Shown: positions 1-7,258 of the stretch, piece by piece
Layout: every line of letters begins with the position of its first letter
How positions within the stretch are numbered: position 1 is the stretch's first letter
Assembly: GCF_039540405.1 (NCBI RefSeq)
Contig: NZ_BAABEY010000001.1
Coordinates: 124,001 to 188,000 of the forward strand
DNA from: Ravibacter arvi
Lineage (GTDB): Bacteria > Bacteroidota > Bacteroidia > Cytophagales > Spirosomataceae
Direction: 5' to 3'
Length of the DNA stretch: 64,000 bases
Notes under the pieces: model-generated
Databases searched by the model: none
What the model was told of the DNA's origin: nothing
Seen by the model: only the letters and a program-made list of their open reading frames with translations
Translations under genes and position numbers: made by a program

Positions 1-903
1 ATCAACTTTGCCCAGTCATTCAATGGGTTAAGTATTATTATGGGGCCGCTTATCGGTGGCCTGTTTATCTTTTCCGAAAAAGCCTATACCAACGAAGCCC
101 TGCAGGCCATGCCTTTTGAGCAGGCTGAGGCGATACGAGTTCACGAGGCTTTGTCGGTTCAGGCGCCTTACCTGACCATAGCCGGAGTGGTGGTGCTGGT
201 GGCCGTTCTGTTTGCCTTTACAAAAATGCCGGAGCCGGTATCAGCCGGCGATTCCGGTTCCGGCGGCGGGATAGCTGCTCTTCTCAGAAAACCGCATCTC
301 GTGCTGGGGGTGCTGGCACAGTTTTTCTACGTAGGCGCCCAGGCGGCGCTTTGGGGCTATTTTGTAGATTACAAAATGTTGCTTTCCCCCGATCAGGACC
401 TGGGCATAGCCATCCGCTTTGGAGAAGCCATGGCGCGCATCACGGGTGGAAACCCTGAAATGTCGCCGGTCCAGATTGCCAGTTTCCATGCGTCTTTCGC
501 CCTCATTATTTTTATGATCGGCCGTTTTGCCGGCACCTGGCTGATGAGCCGCTACCGTTCCCAGGACCTGCTTGCCTGTTATGCAGGGATGTCCGCTGCC
601 CTGCTGGGTGTAGCAATGGTTACGGAGGGGCTTACGGCTGTGATTGCCATAATGGCCGTTTACTTCTTTATGTCCATTATGTTTCCCACCATTTTTGCCC
701 TGGCAACCCGGGGGCTCGGAAGCCAGATGAAGTTAGGGGCTTCCCTGGTGATTATGGCCATTGTTGGCGGCGCGATAATCGCTCCCCTGACAGGCTATGT
801 TTCGAAAATCAATATGCAAGTGTCGCTTTTGGTGCCTGTCGCCTGTTTCCTGTTTGTAGGTTACTACGCCATTTGGGGATGTAAGGTGCAGGACAGGCCG
901 TAG
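1..903 (+). CDS. fucP: FucP-like sugar:proton symporter (MFS), 3' part only
   Basis: An inner-membrane major facilitator that imports L-fucose or a related sugar with protons. The frame is open from base 1, so the gene starts before the window and about 300 C-terminal residues are visible. The first residues (NFAQSFNGL followed by IMGPLIGG) match the loop and helix after the fourth or fifth segment of FucP-family carriers. Several further hydrophobic segments follow, including one near residues 55-65 of the visible part and a run at the C-terminus. Full-length FucP has about 410-440 residues, so roughly a third is missing. A mutarotase begins 33 bases downstream on the same strand, which supports a deoxy-hexose substrate. 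Glucose/galactose carriers of the same superfamily are the main alternative. Confidence 0.88.
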   Translation: MNFAQSFNGLSIIMGPLIGGLFIFSEKAYTNEALQAMPFEQAEAIRVHEALSVQAPYLTIAGVVVLVAVLFAFTKMPEPVSAGDSGSGGGIAALLRKPHLVLGVLAQFFYVGAQAALWGYFVDYKMLLSPDQDLGIAIRFGEAMARITGGNPEMSPVQIASFHASFALIIFMIGRFAGTWLMSRYRSQDLLACYAGMSAALLGVAMVTEGLTAVIAIMAVYFFMSIMFPTIFALATRGLGSQMKLGASLVIMAIVGGAIIAPLTGYVSKINMQVSLLVPVACFLFVGYYAIWGCKVQDRP

Positions 904-935
904 GATCATGCAATTCTTATAAATTTGTACCCGTC

Positions 936-1280
936 ATGAACCGATATTTCTTTGCCCTTGATATTCACGATGATCCTGCTCTTATAGCGGAATACGAAGA
1001 AATACACCGGCAGGTGTGGCCGGAAATACTGGAAAGCATCGCAGACGCCGGCATTACGCAAATGCAAATCTGGCGGGCAGGCAACAGGTTGGTGATGCTA
1101 ATGGAAACAGATGACACGTTTTCGTTTGAAAGAAAAGATGCCCTGGATGCAGCCAACCCCGTTGTACACCGGTGGGAGGCTTTAATGTGGAAGTATCAGA
1201 AGGCTATCCCGGTGGCAAAAGAGAATGAAAAATGGGTGCTTATGAGCAAGATTTTCGACTTGCAGGAAAGTATGGTATAG
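936..1280 (+). CDS. RhaM-family L-rhamnose/L-fucose mutarotase
   Basis: A 114-residue protein of the RhaM (formerly DUF718) family, small dimeric ferredoxin-like enzymes that interconvert alpha and beta anomers of L-rhamnose and, in some bacteria, L-fucose. The motif Y20-x3-H24-x3-W28-PE matches the Tyr/His active site of E. coli RhaM. The length is slightly above the roughly 104 residues of RhaM. It lies 33 bases after the fucP-like gene and 25 bases before the next gene, so it is part of one operon. With a FucP-type transporter next door, L-fucose is a better guess than rhamnose, but sequence alone cannot choose. Confidence 0.85.
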   Translation: MNRYFFALDIHDDPALIAEYEEIHRQVWPEILESIADAGITQMQIWRAGNRLVMLMETDDTFSFERKDALDAANPVVHRWEALMWKYQKAIPVAKENEKWVLMSKIFDLQESMV

Positions 1281-1304
1281 TATGCCGGTGAAGAATCCGC
1301 TATT

Positions 1305-2087
1305 TTGAAAAAGTTAGTACAATTTGCTTTGCTCCTGACCTGTCTGGCCGGGATGTCGGCCTCGTCGGCAGATAAGGTGATCACCATCCGGGTGCTCAGC
1401 TTCAATATCAGGCACGGCGAGGATAATTTTGGTGAATCGAACCTCCGTTCGGTAATACAGGTCATAAAAACCTACAAACCACATGTCGTGGCGTTACAGG
1501 GGGTAGATAGCCTGGCATTGGGGGGTAAATTGCACTATCATATGAGGCAGATTGCGCTTCAGACCAATATGTATTATGTGTACGGTGCAACCGATCAGGC
1601 GGAGGGCGGCAGCCAGGGAATCGGGCTTATGTCGGTCTGGCCTTTTGAAAAAACACAAAAAATCGGGCTGCCGAGCCGCCCCGGGTCCAATCCCAGGTTG
1701 TTGCTCTGCGGGCTCATCAGGGAATCCGAAAAGCTCACTTTCAGGTTTTGCAATGCGCAGCTTGACTATGCTTCCCAACTGGACCGAGGGCTACAGTCCG
1801 CCTACGTTAACCAGCTCCTCGGAGAAAGTATACAGCCGGTAGTGCTGGCCATGGACATGGGGGTGAAGCCTACGGAACAGCCCTATTTTTCTTTTCGGAA
1901 AAACTGGTTCGATGCTGCCCGCGGTTCTCAGCTGTCTACCCGGGTGGATGGAATTCCCGGTGAGCGAATGGATTATATTTTTATCCAGGAAAAAACACGC
2001 GTGAGAGTGGGGAACTATAAGCTGATAAGGGAGTTTCCCGAGGCTTCCAGTCATTACCCGATCCTGGCAACTATTGAGTTTTTGTGA
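1305..2087 (+). CDS. Degenerate endonuclease/exonuclease/phosphatase (EEP)-fold secreted protein
   Basis: A 260-residue protein with a hydrophobic signal-like N-terminus (residues 5-20) and the outline of the EEP fold: SFNIRHG at 32-38, an ALQ strand near 64, an LMSVWPF segment, RMDYIF and a C-terminal HYPI. Several catalytic positions have changed. The metal-binding Glu of the LQE motif is Gly66, the THLD His is Gln (NAQLD), the GDFN Asn is gone (MDMG), and the SDH Asp is Ser (SSH). Asn34, the Asp of RMDY and the final His remain. The start is a TTG at 1305; the only nearby upstream ATG (1282) runs into a stop. It sits between the mutarotase and the hydroxy-acid oxidase. The fold assignment is solid, but activity is doubtful. 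It may be a binding protein or a decayed enzyme. Confidence 0.72.
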   Translation: MKKLVQFALLLTCLAGMSASSADKVITIRVLSFNIRHGEDNFGESNLRSVIQVIKTYKPHVVALQGVDSLALGGKLHYHMRQIALQTNMYYVYGATDQAEGGSQGIGLMSVWPFEKTQKIGLPSRPGSNPRLLLCGLIRESEKLTFRFCNAQLDYASQLDRGLQSAYVNQLLGESIQPVVLAMDMGVKPTEQPYFSFRKNWFDAARGSQLSTRVDGIPGERMDYIFIQEKTRVRVGNYKLIREFPEASSHYPILATIEFL

Positions 2088-2143
2088 TCTGACACAAATA
2101 TTAGATTATTTTAGCGTTTTACGTACAAATCCTTAACGATCAG

Positions 2144-3301
2144 ATGAGTAAACCGGTTTTTAAATACAATTCAAACTACCCTTCTGTTGCCGATCTGAAA
2201 CGAAAGGCAAAAAAACGCATACCCAAGTTTGCATTCGACTACCTTGAAGGCGGCTGTAACGAGGAACTGAACCTTTGGCGCAATGAATTTGACTTCAAGG
2301 ATGTCCACCTTATGCCGCACTACCTCCGGAAGCACAACGGTGTCGATATGTCCGCTGAACTTTTTGGAAAGCGCTATGATGCCCCGTTCGGGATTTCACC
2401 GATAGGGTTGCAGGGGCTTATCTGGCCCAATGCACCGGAGATACTTGCCAGGGCAGCGCTTAAGCACAACGTGCCGTATATCCTTAGCACCGTGTCTACC
2501 GCCAGTATCGAACGGATAGCCGAGCTTGCCCAGGGGAATGCCTGGTTCCAGCTGTACCACCCGACCGAAAACCGGCTCCGTGACGACATTCTGCGGCGCT
2601 TAAAGGAAAGCCAGTATGACGTTCTGGTTGTTCTGGTTGACGTTCCATCCTTCGGACTACGGTACCGGGAAATCAAAGCCGGGTTGTCTATGCCGCCCAA
2701 GATTACGATCAATAATTTTATCCAGGCGGCGGTTTGCCCGGAATGGGGGATCAAAACACTTTTGCACGGAATTCCAAACTTCGCGACGCTGAAGCCGTAT
2801 ATGACCGGTGACCTTGATATTAAACAGCTCGGAAAATTCATGAACGCGACTTTCACCGGGCGTGTGGATGCCGATAAAATTGCGGCTATTCGCGATCTCT
2901 GGAAGGGTAAGCTGGTGATCAAAGGGGTGGTTAGCGAAGAAGATGCCGAAAAAGTTGTGGAAATAGGAGCGGACGGAATTATCGTTTCCAACCACGGCGG
3001 CCGGCAGATTGATGCGGGAGAATCTACCATTAAACCACTGAAGGGGTTGGCCGAAAAATTCGGCAGCAAAATGAAAATCATGATCGACAGCGGGCTTCGG
3101 TCCGGCCCGGATATCGGGAGATCAATGGCCTGCGGCGCCGATTTTACTTTTATGGGCCGCCCGTTTATGTATGGCGTAGGCGCACTGGGTGACGAAGGCG
3201 GCGACCATACGATTTCCATGTTCAAAGCACAGCTCTACCAGGTAATGGAACAGGTCTGTTGTGAAAAACTCTCAGATTTCCCCGCAACACTGATTAAGTG
3301 A
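2144..3301 (+). CDS. FMN-dependent alpha-hydroxy-acid oxidase/dehydrogenase (L-lactate dehydrogenase-like)
   Basis: A 385-residue cytoplasmic TIM-barrel flavoprotein of the LldD/glycolate oxidase/lactate monooxygenase family, which oxidises (S)-2-hydroxy acids to 2-oxo acids. Seen directly: the N-terminal FDYLEGG segment, the catalytic SNHGGRQ motif (His about residue 284), and the FMN-phosphate-binding segment MIDSGLRSGPDIG followed by GRPFMYG near the C-terminus. It is 56 bases behind the EEP-like gene on the same strand. Non-phosphorylative L-fucose degradation yields L-lactate, so a lactate oxidase at the end of a fucose operon would make sense. That link is inferred, because the dehydratase and aldolase genes are not in the window. 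The exact substrate is unknown. Confidence 0.85.
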   Translation: MSKPVFKYNSNYPSVADLKRKAKKRIPKFAFDYLEGGCNEELNLWRNEFDFKDVHLMPHYLRKHNGVDMSAELFGKRYDAPFGISPIGLQGLIWPNAPEILARAALKHNVPYILSTVSTASIERIAELAQGNAWFQLYHPTENRLRDDILRRLKESQYDVLVVLVDVPSFGLRYREIKAGLSMPPKITINNFIQAAVCPEWGIKTLLHGIPNFATLKPYMTGDLDIKQLGKFMNATFTGRVDADKIAAIRDLWKGKLVIKGVVSEEDAEKVVEIGADGIIVSNHGGRQIDAGESTIKPLKGLAEKFGSKMKIMIDSGLRSGPDIGRSMACGADFTFMGRPFMYGVGALGDEGGDHTISMFKAQLYQVMEQVCCEKLSDFPATLIK

Positions 3302-3305
3302 GGGG

Positions 3306-3439
3306 GGAAATCGGAAATCGGAAGTCGGAAATCGGAAGTCGGAAATCGGAAATCGGAAAACAGAAATCGGAAAACAGAAATCAGATACAAACGGGCTTCC
3401 TCAGCGCGGCCGATTTCCGATTTCTGACTGCCGACCTCC
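3306..3439. repeat. Heptamer tandem repeat (11 units) with an inverted four-unit arm
   Basis: From 3306 to 3382 there are eleven consecutive 7-base units: GGAAATC, GGAAGTC, GGAAAAC or AGAAATC. From 3412 to 3439 four units run in the opposite orientation (GATTTCC, GATTTCT, GACTGCC, GACCTCC). Bases 3337-3356 and 3410-3429 are complementary over 20 positions, with one pair that is G-U in RNA, leaving a 53-base loop. The element fills the gap between two convergent genes and could fold in both transcripts, but no T-run follows. It is not a CRISPR array, since there are no spacers. Confidence 0.9.
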
Positions 3440-4675
3440 CTACGGATACAATAAATACTGTTTCCGCATTTCCTTGTAGGCCGACAGGCCGGGTTCCCAC
3501 GTAGCACGGATGGCCTCTTCCGACATGCCGGCGGCAATTTGATTTTTGAATCGGGCATCACCGGCCAGGAAATCGATATTTCCTATTTGTGCGCTTTCTG
3601 AGCGATCAAAAAAAAGCGCTTTATCCGGATAGGCTTTATAAAGCTCCATCATCCAGGCAAGGTTGATTTTGCCGCTTTCCCGGAGGGTTTCAACCGGGTA
3701 GTTCCTCAGGTCGAGGCCGTAACACAGTTTATTCATATAAAGCGGTGATTCGCTCATTCCCGGGATAGAAACAGGAGTATAGGAAAAATCATATTCTCCT
3801 TTTAGTTTGGGGCTACCCAGTATGGTAAACGGAAACTGTGTTCCGCGACCGTGGTTGAGACGGGTGCCTTCAAACAAGCAGGTTGACGGGTACAGCAGAA
3901 TACTTTGCTGGGTATTGAGGTTGGGAGAAGGTTTGACCGGAAGGGTGTAGACCAGGTCGTGACTATAATTTTTAACGCGGATAATTTTTAACGCGCATTT
4001 TCTTTTTTCGGGGAGCCAGCCTTCTCCATTGATCATTTGCGCAAATTCGGCGATGGTCATCCCATGCGCGATCGGGATCGGGAACTGTCCGATGCCGGAT
4101 TTCAATTTCATGTCAAGCACGGGCCCGTCTACGAGGTAACCGTTAGGGTTGGGCCGGTCGAGGATCATCAGCTCTTTACCATGTTCGGCGCAGGCTTCCA
4201 TCACATCGCGAAGTACGTTGATATAAGTGTAGAACCGGCAGCCCACGTCCTGTATGTCAAAAATGACGAGATCGACATTCTCCAGGTCGGAGGCAGAAGG
4301 CTTTCTTTTCTTCCCGTAAAGAGAAATAATTTCGATACCGGTGGCCGAATCCCGTTCGTCCGCGATATGGGCGCCGTTACTTGCATTTCCCCTGAAGCCA
4401 TGCTCCGGGCCGAAGGCTTTCACGATATTGATCCCGCGCTTAACCAGGCTGTCGACCAGGTGAGTCTGCCCAATTACGCTGGTCGGATTTGCTAAAATGG
4501 CGACCCTTTTATCTTTCAGGTACTCGATATAGAGCTCCGTTTGCTCGGCAGCGGTTGCAATCGGATTGGTTTTGCTTTCCCCCGTCCCGGCAGAAGAAGT
4601 TTTAGCCGGGTGAGTGGAGCAATTAAACAGGCAGAGGCCAAGATATAAAAGTACAGGGATACCCAAAATTCTCAT
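3440..4675 (-). CDS. namZ: DUF1343/NamZ-like exo-beta-N-acetylmuramidase lipoprotein
   Basis: A 411-residue exported lipoprotein. Residues 1-20 form a signal peptide ending in the lipobox LFNC, with Cys19 the likely lipid anchor. The mature part carries the DUF1343 signatures: ANPTSV, FGPEHGFRG, a GxEIISLYG strand, DLVIFDIQDVGCRFYTYI, LDRPNPNG and a RGTQFPF segment. Characterised members (NamZ of Bacillus subtilis) remove terminal N-acetylmuramic acid from peptidoglycan fragments, a cell-wall recycling step. The length is typical. It is transcribed toward the heptamer repeat and followed upstream by an unrelated lipoprotein gene on the same strand (47-base gap). Periplasmic or surface localisation is inferred from the lipobox. 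Confidence 0.85.
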   Translation of the reverse strand: MRILGIPVLLYLGLCLFNCSTHPAKTSSAGTGESKTNPIATAAEQTELYIEYLKDKRVAILANPTSVIGQTHLVDSLVKRGINIVKAFGPEHGFRGNASNGAHIADERDSATGIEIISLYGKKRKPSASDLENVDLVIFDIQDVGCRFYTYINVLRDVMEACAEHGKELMILDRPNPNGYLVDGPVLDMKLKSGIGQFPIPIAHGMTIAEFAQMINGEGWLPEKRKCALKIIRVKNYSHDLVYTLPVKPSPNLNTQQSILLYPSTCLFEGTRLNHGRGTQFPFTILGSPKLKGEYDFSYTPVSIPGMSESPLYMNKLCYGLDLRNYPVETLRESGKINLAWMMELYKAYPDKALFFDRSESAQIGNIDFLAGDARFKNQIAAGMSEEAIRATWEPGLSAYKEMRKQYLLYP

Positions 4676-4722
4676 ACTGAATGCGGGATGAAGCGGTCGA
4701 CGTGCAGGCGAAATAGGTGCAG

Positions 4723-5280
4723 CTATAGCTCCGCATCGTAAATAGGAACACTAATGGAATCGGTTTCGATAATATTGCTTTCCCGCAACTCCCGGTCGCG
4801 TATTTTAACGAGGAATTTTAGCGGGGCCAGTTTTCCCTGTCTGCTATTGGGGAAGCTGATGTCGTAGTCGAGTTTACCGCGTATCGGTCCGCGTGTGCCA
4901 TCGGTTTTCAAGACGGGGAACACAAGAAAGCTCAGAAGGGGTAAATCATAATTCACCCACTTGTCTTTCTCCAGCTTCAGCACCTGCGTCTGGTAGTTGC
5001 CCCAGCCTCCGTTTTCTTTGAGGTAATCTTCCCGCGCTGCGTTGTCTTTCAGAGATTCTCCCAAGTCGCCGTCTCCATCTTCAAAAGAAAGCGTGATCCT
5101 TACGTTGGTAATCTGATTGCCCAGCGAGTCATTTGCATCATACTTATCTATTCCCACAAATTTGATCGCAGGTGTTAAATCATACTTAGGCATATCCACA
5201 CAACCCCAAGCCATTAAGATAACGGTGGCAAAAAGAAGAGTCCGAAAGGTGCGCATACGGAAAGGTTTATTTTTGAACAT
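4723..5280 (-). CDS. Unknown exported lipoprotein with an acidic FEDGDGDLG motif
   Basis: A 185-residue protein. A short basic N-terminus and hydrophobic stretch end in the lipobox AWGC, so it is a likely outer-membrane or periplasmic lipoprotein. Translation may begin at Met9 (5256), which gives a more standard signal peptide. The mature protein has a beta-rich look and an Asp/Gly-rich calcium-site-like stretch, SFEDGDGDLG. Proteins with this motif are frequent among Cytophagales lipoproteins, but I know of no assigned function. It is 47 bases upstream of the namZ-like gene and may be co-transcribed with it. It is divergent from the LuxE-like gene, so the bases between 5281 and 5400 must hold both promoters. 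Confidence 0.7.
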   Translation of the reverse strand: MFKNKPFRMRTFRTLLFATVILMAWGCVDMPKYDLTPAIKFVGIDKYDANDSLGNQITNVRITLSFEDGDGDLGESLKDNAAREDYLKENGGWGNYQTQVLKLEKDKWVNYDLPLLSFLVFPVLKTDGTRGPIRGKLDYDISFPNSRQGKLAPLKFLVKIRDRELRESNIIETDSISVPIYDAEL

Positions 5281-5400
5281 CTATCAAAAGTACGATTTTT
5301 GAAGAAGAATTGTTGCGGATTCGGTGTAATTTCCGTTTTCCCGAAAAGCGGGAGAATAAAGGCTTACAGCGAATTAGCAGGGACTAAATATTATAAACGA

Positions 5401-6441
5401 ATGCCGGAGTCAGAATGTTTTAACCAATGCCGGGAGCAGCTCCGTAGGGAAATAACGGCCGTTACCCCGGGTGCTTTTGAAACGCTCGCCTTGAAGTTGT
5501 TCCGGTTCCAGGCAGAACATAATCTGGTTTATAGATCATACCTGGGCCATTTGGGTTGTAACCCGCAGGAAATAAAATCGCTGTCGGATATCCCGTTTCT
5601 GCCGATATCGCTTTTTAAAAAACATAAGATTGTCACCGGGCAATGGGAGCAGCCGGCACAGGTGTTCGAAAGCAGCGGCACTACCGGGGCTGAAACCAGC
5701 CGTCATTTACTAAGGGACCCGGTGCTTTATGAAACCTTAAGCCGGCAGATTTTTGAAGATCATTACGGGGAGCTGGAGAACTATCATATTCTGGCTTTGC
5801 TGCCGTCCTATCTCGAAAGAAACAACTCTTCCCTGGTTTATATGGTGAAGCATTTTATGGAACTTTCCGGTTCCTCTCTTTCCGGTTTTTTTCTCAATGA
5901 TTTTGGTCTGCTCAACCGACGGCTTTCAGGGATTGCTGAAAGTCGCGACGGACGGAAAGTTTTACTGATTGGTGTAACCTTTGCGCTGTTGGACTGGGCA
6001 GATGGCCTGAACGCGCCGGATGGTGATGAATCCTGGCGGGATACGCTTGTGGTGATGGAGACCGGCGGTATGAAAGGCCGTAGGAGGGAGATGCTGCGGT
6101 CTGAAGTTCATTCTGTGCTGAAAAGCCGGCTGGGGCTGGCTGCGATCCACTCAGAGTACGGTATGACAGAACTTACTTCGCAGGCATATGCCCCTAGCGA
6201 AGGGCTGTTTAAAGAAACGCGGTCACTCCGCGTTCTGATCAGGGACATCACCGATCCGCTGATGATCCGGACCGACGGGCAGACCGGCGGGGTGAATGTG
6301 ATCGATCTTGGCAACCTGGATTCATGCGCGTTTATCGAGACCTCCGATCTCGGCCGCAAGGATGAGCAAAACGGTACCTTCGAGATAGTAGGACGTCATG
6401 ATAATGCCGACGTAAGAGGGTGTAATCTCCTATATTTTTGA
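5401..6441 (+). CDS. LuxE-family acyl-activating protein (acyl-protein synthetase-like)
   Basis: A 346-residue protein if started at the ATG at 5401. The open frame extends to a TTG at 5299, but that would leave only 18 bases to the divergent lipoprotein gene and add an unconvincing basic tail. The LuxE domain spans most of the length and includes the adenylate-forming P-loop FESSGTTGAETS (about residues 95-106) and SEYGMTEL near 260, typical of the ANL-like core. LuxE proteins activate fatty acids as acyl-AMP and hold them as a thioester. No LuxC reductase or LuxD thioesterase is adjacent, so this is a stand-alone homologue of the type seen in many Bacteroidota. The substrate is unknown. Confidence 0.75.
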   Translation: MPESECFNQCREQLRREITAVTPGAFETLALKLFRFQAEHNLVYRSYLGHLGCNPQEIKSLSDIPFLPISLFKKHKIVTGQWEQPAQVFESSGTTGAETSRHLLRDPVLYETLSRQIFEDHYGELENYHILALLPSYLERNNSSLVYMVKHFMELSGSSLSGFFLNDFGLLNRRLSGIAESRDGRKVLLIGVTFALLDWADGLNAPDGDESWRDTLVVMETGGMKGRRREMLRSEVHSVLKSRLGLAAIHSEYGMTELTSQAYAPSEGLFKETRSLRVLIRDITDPLMIRTDGQTGGVNVIDLGNLDSCAFIETSDLGRKDEQNGTFEIVGRHDNADVRGCNLLYF

Positions 6442-6444
6442 ATA

Positions 6445-6475
6445 TTTGCATTTGTACTAATCCCATGTAAATTTG
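6445..6475 (+). promoter_or_regulatory. Bacteroidota-type promoter (TTTG-N19-TAAATTTG)
   Basis: A -33-like TTTG at 6445-6448 and a perfect TAnnTTTG -7 box at 6468-6475 are separated by 19 bases, the spacing known for Bacteroidota sigma-ABfr promoters. Transcription would begin near 6482, about 25 bases before the ATG of the subunit-3-like gene at 6506. It is the best-formed promoter I found in the window. Confidence 0.7.
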
Positions 6476-6505
6476 TGACTATTGTTAACCAATACCTTGT
6501 GCTAA

Positions 6506-7105
6506 ATGAACAGACGTGACGCCCTGGAGCGGGTTGCTCTCCTCATGGGAGGGGTGGTTTCAGCTCCGACCATGATCGCATTCCTCGAAGGGTGCAAGCC
6601 CGGAAGCAAAGCCGTAAGCGAGCCGTTTACCGGCTTTGACACGGATCAGCTGACCCTCGTATCCGAAATTGCAGAGACAATTCTGCCGGCAACCGATACG
6701 CCGGGAGCCAAAGACGCTAAGGTAGGGGAGTTTATTCAATTAATGCTGAAAGACTGCTATTACCCGAAGGATCAGAACAGTTTCCTGGATGGACTGGCGT
6801 CACTTTCCGGCAAGGGCTTTATGAAAGCTTCCGCCGCAGAGCGCGAAAAGCTACTGACAGAAGCCGAAGACGCCGCCCTTAAATTCAATGAGGAGATTGC
6901 GCAAAAGCGAAAACAGGCAAAAGAATCACAACAATCTTTTGATGAACCGGGTGTCCCTTTCTTCTCGCTGATGAAGGAATTGACGCTTCTCGGGTACTTT
7001 ACCTCCGAAGCCGGCGCAACCAAGGCGCTTGATTATGTAGGCGTTCCCGGTCGCTATGAAGGCTGCATCGACCTTAAGCCGGGCCAGAAAGCCTGGGCGA
7101 TGTAG
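6506..7105 (+). CDS. Gluconate 2-dehydrogenase subunit 3 family protein (Tat-exported small subunit)
   Basis: A 199-residue protein with a twin-arginine start (NRRDALER, residues 2-9), a hydrophobic stretch, then LEGC. The signal therefore looks like a Tat signal with a possible lipobox. The body matches the helical small subunit that accompanies membrane-bound GMC flavoprotein dehydrogenases: a segment near residue 55 reading ETILPATDTPGAKDA, and a C-terminal LTLLGYFTSEAGA. Such subunits carry the unsignalled catalytic subunit through the Tat pore and dock it to cytochrome c. The GMC gene follows after 153 bases. No cytochrome subunit lies in the window. Confidence 0.85.
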   Translation: MNRRDALERVALLMGGVVSAPTMIAFLEGCKPGSKAVSEPFTGFDTDQLTLVSEIAETILPATDTPGAKDAKVGEFIQLMLKDCYYPKDQNSFLDGLASLSGKGFMKASAAEREKLLTEAEDAALKFNEEIAQKRKQAKESQQSFDEPGVPFFSLMKELTLLGYFTSEAGATKALDYVGVPGRYEGCIDLKPGQKAWAM

Positions 7106-7131
7106 TTATCGTTATTTCATAATAAGCGATA

Positions 7132-7154
7132 GGAAGTCGGAAATCGGAAATCGG
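7132..7154. repeat. GGAAGTC/GGAAATC heptamer repeat (3 units)
   Basis: Three 7-base units (GGAAGTC, GGAAATC, GGAAATC) plus GG lie in the gap between the two dehydrogenase subunit genes. The 23 bases are identical to 3334-3356, so the same repeat family occurs 3.8 kb apart in unrelated gaps. Confidence 0.85.
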
Positions 7155-7225
7155 CCGGGCCGCGTAGGCCGAGCCGCGTAGGTTAGGATATCCGGCATTC
7201 CGGTAAACGTTGGCGCTTCGCTACG

Positions 7226-7248
7226 GCTCACCACTCATCGCTCAAACC
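7226..7248 (+). repeat. CTCA heptamer repeat in the leader of the GMC gene
   Basis: Units GCTCACC, ACTCATC and GCTCAAA follow one another with a 7-base period and end 10 bases before the ATG at 7259. The bases between (CTTATATACCT) resemble those in front of other genes in this window that carry the same repeat. No Shine-Dalgarno-like purine run is present. Confidence 0.7.
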
Positions 7249-7258
7249 TTATATACCT

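Noticed and set aside
920..927. TAAATTTG promoter box before the mutarotase gene
   Set aside because: A perfect -7 match, but the transcript would begin at the start codon, no -33 element exists, and the gene lies in a tight operon. Probably chance.
2374..3225. A 283-residue open frame opposite the hydroxy-acid oxidase
   Set aside because: Shadow of a well-supported gene; low-complexity Ser/Pro/Ile composition and no family pattern.
3306..3382. CRISPR array
   Set aside because: Units are 7 bases with no spacers and no cas genes nearby; it is a simple tandem repeat.
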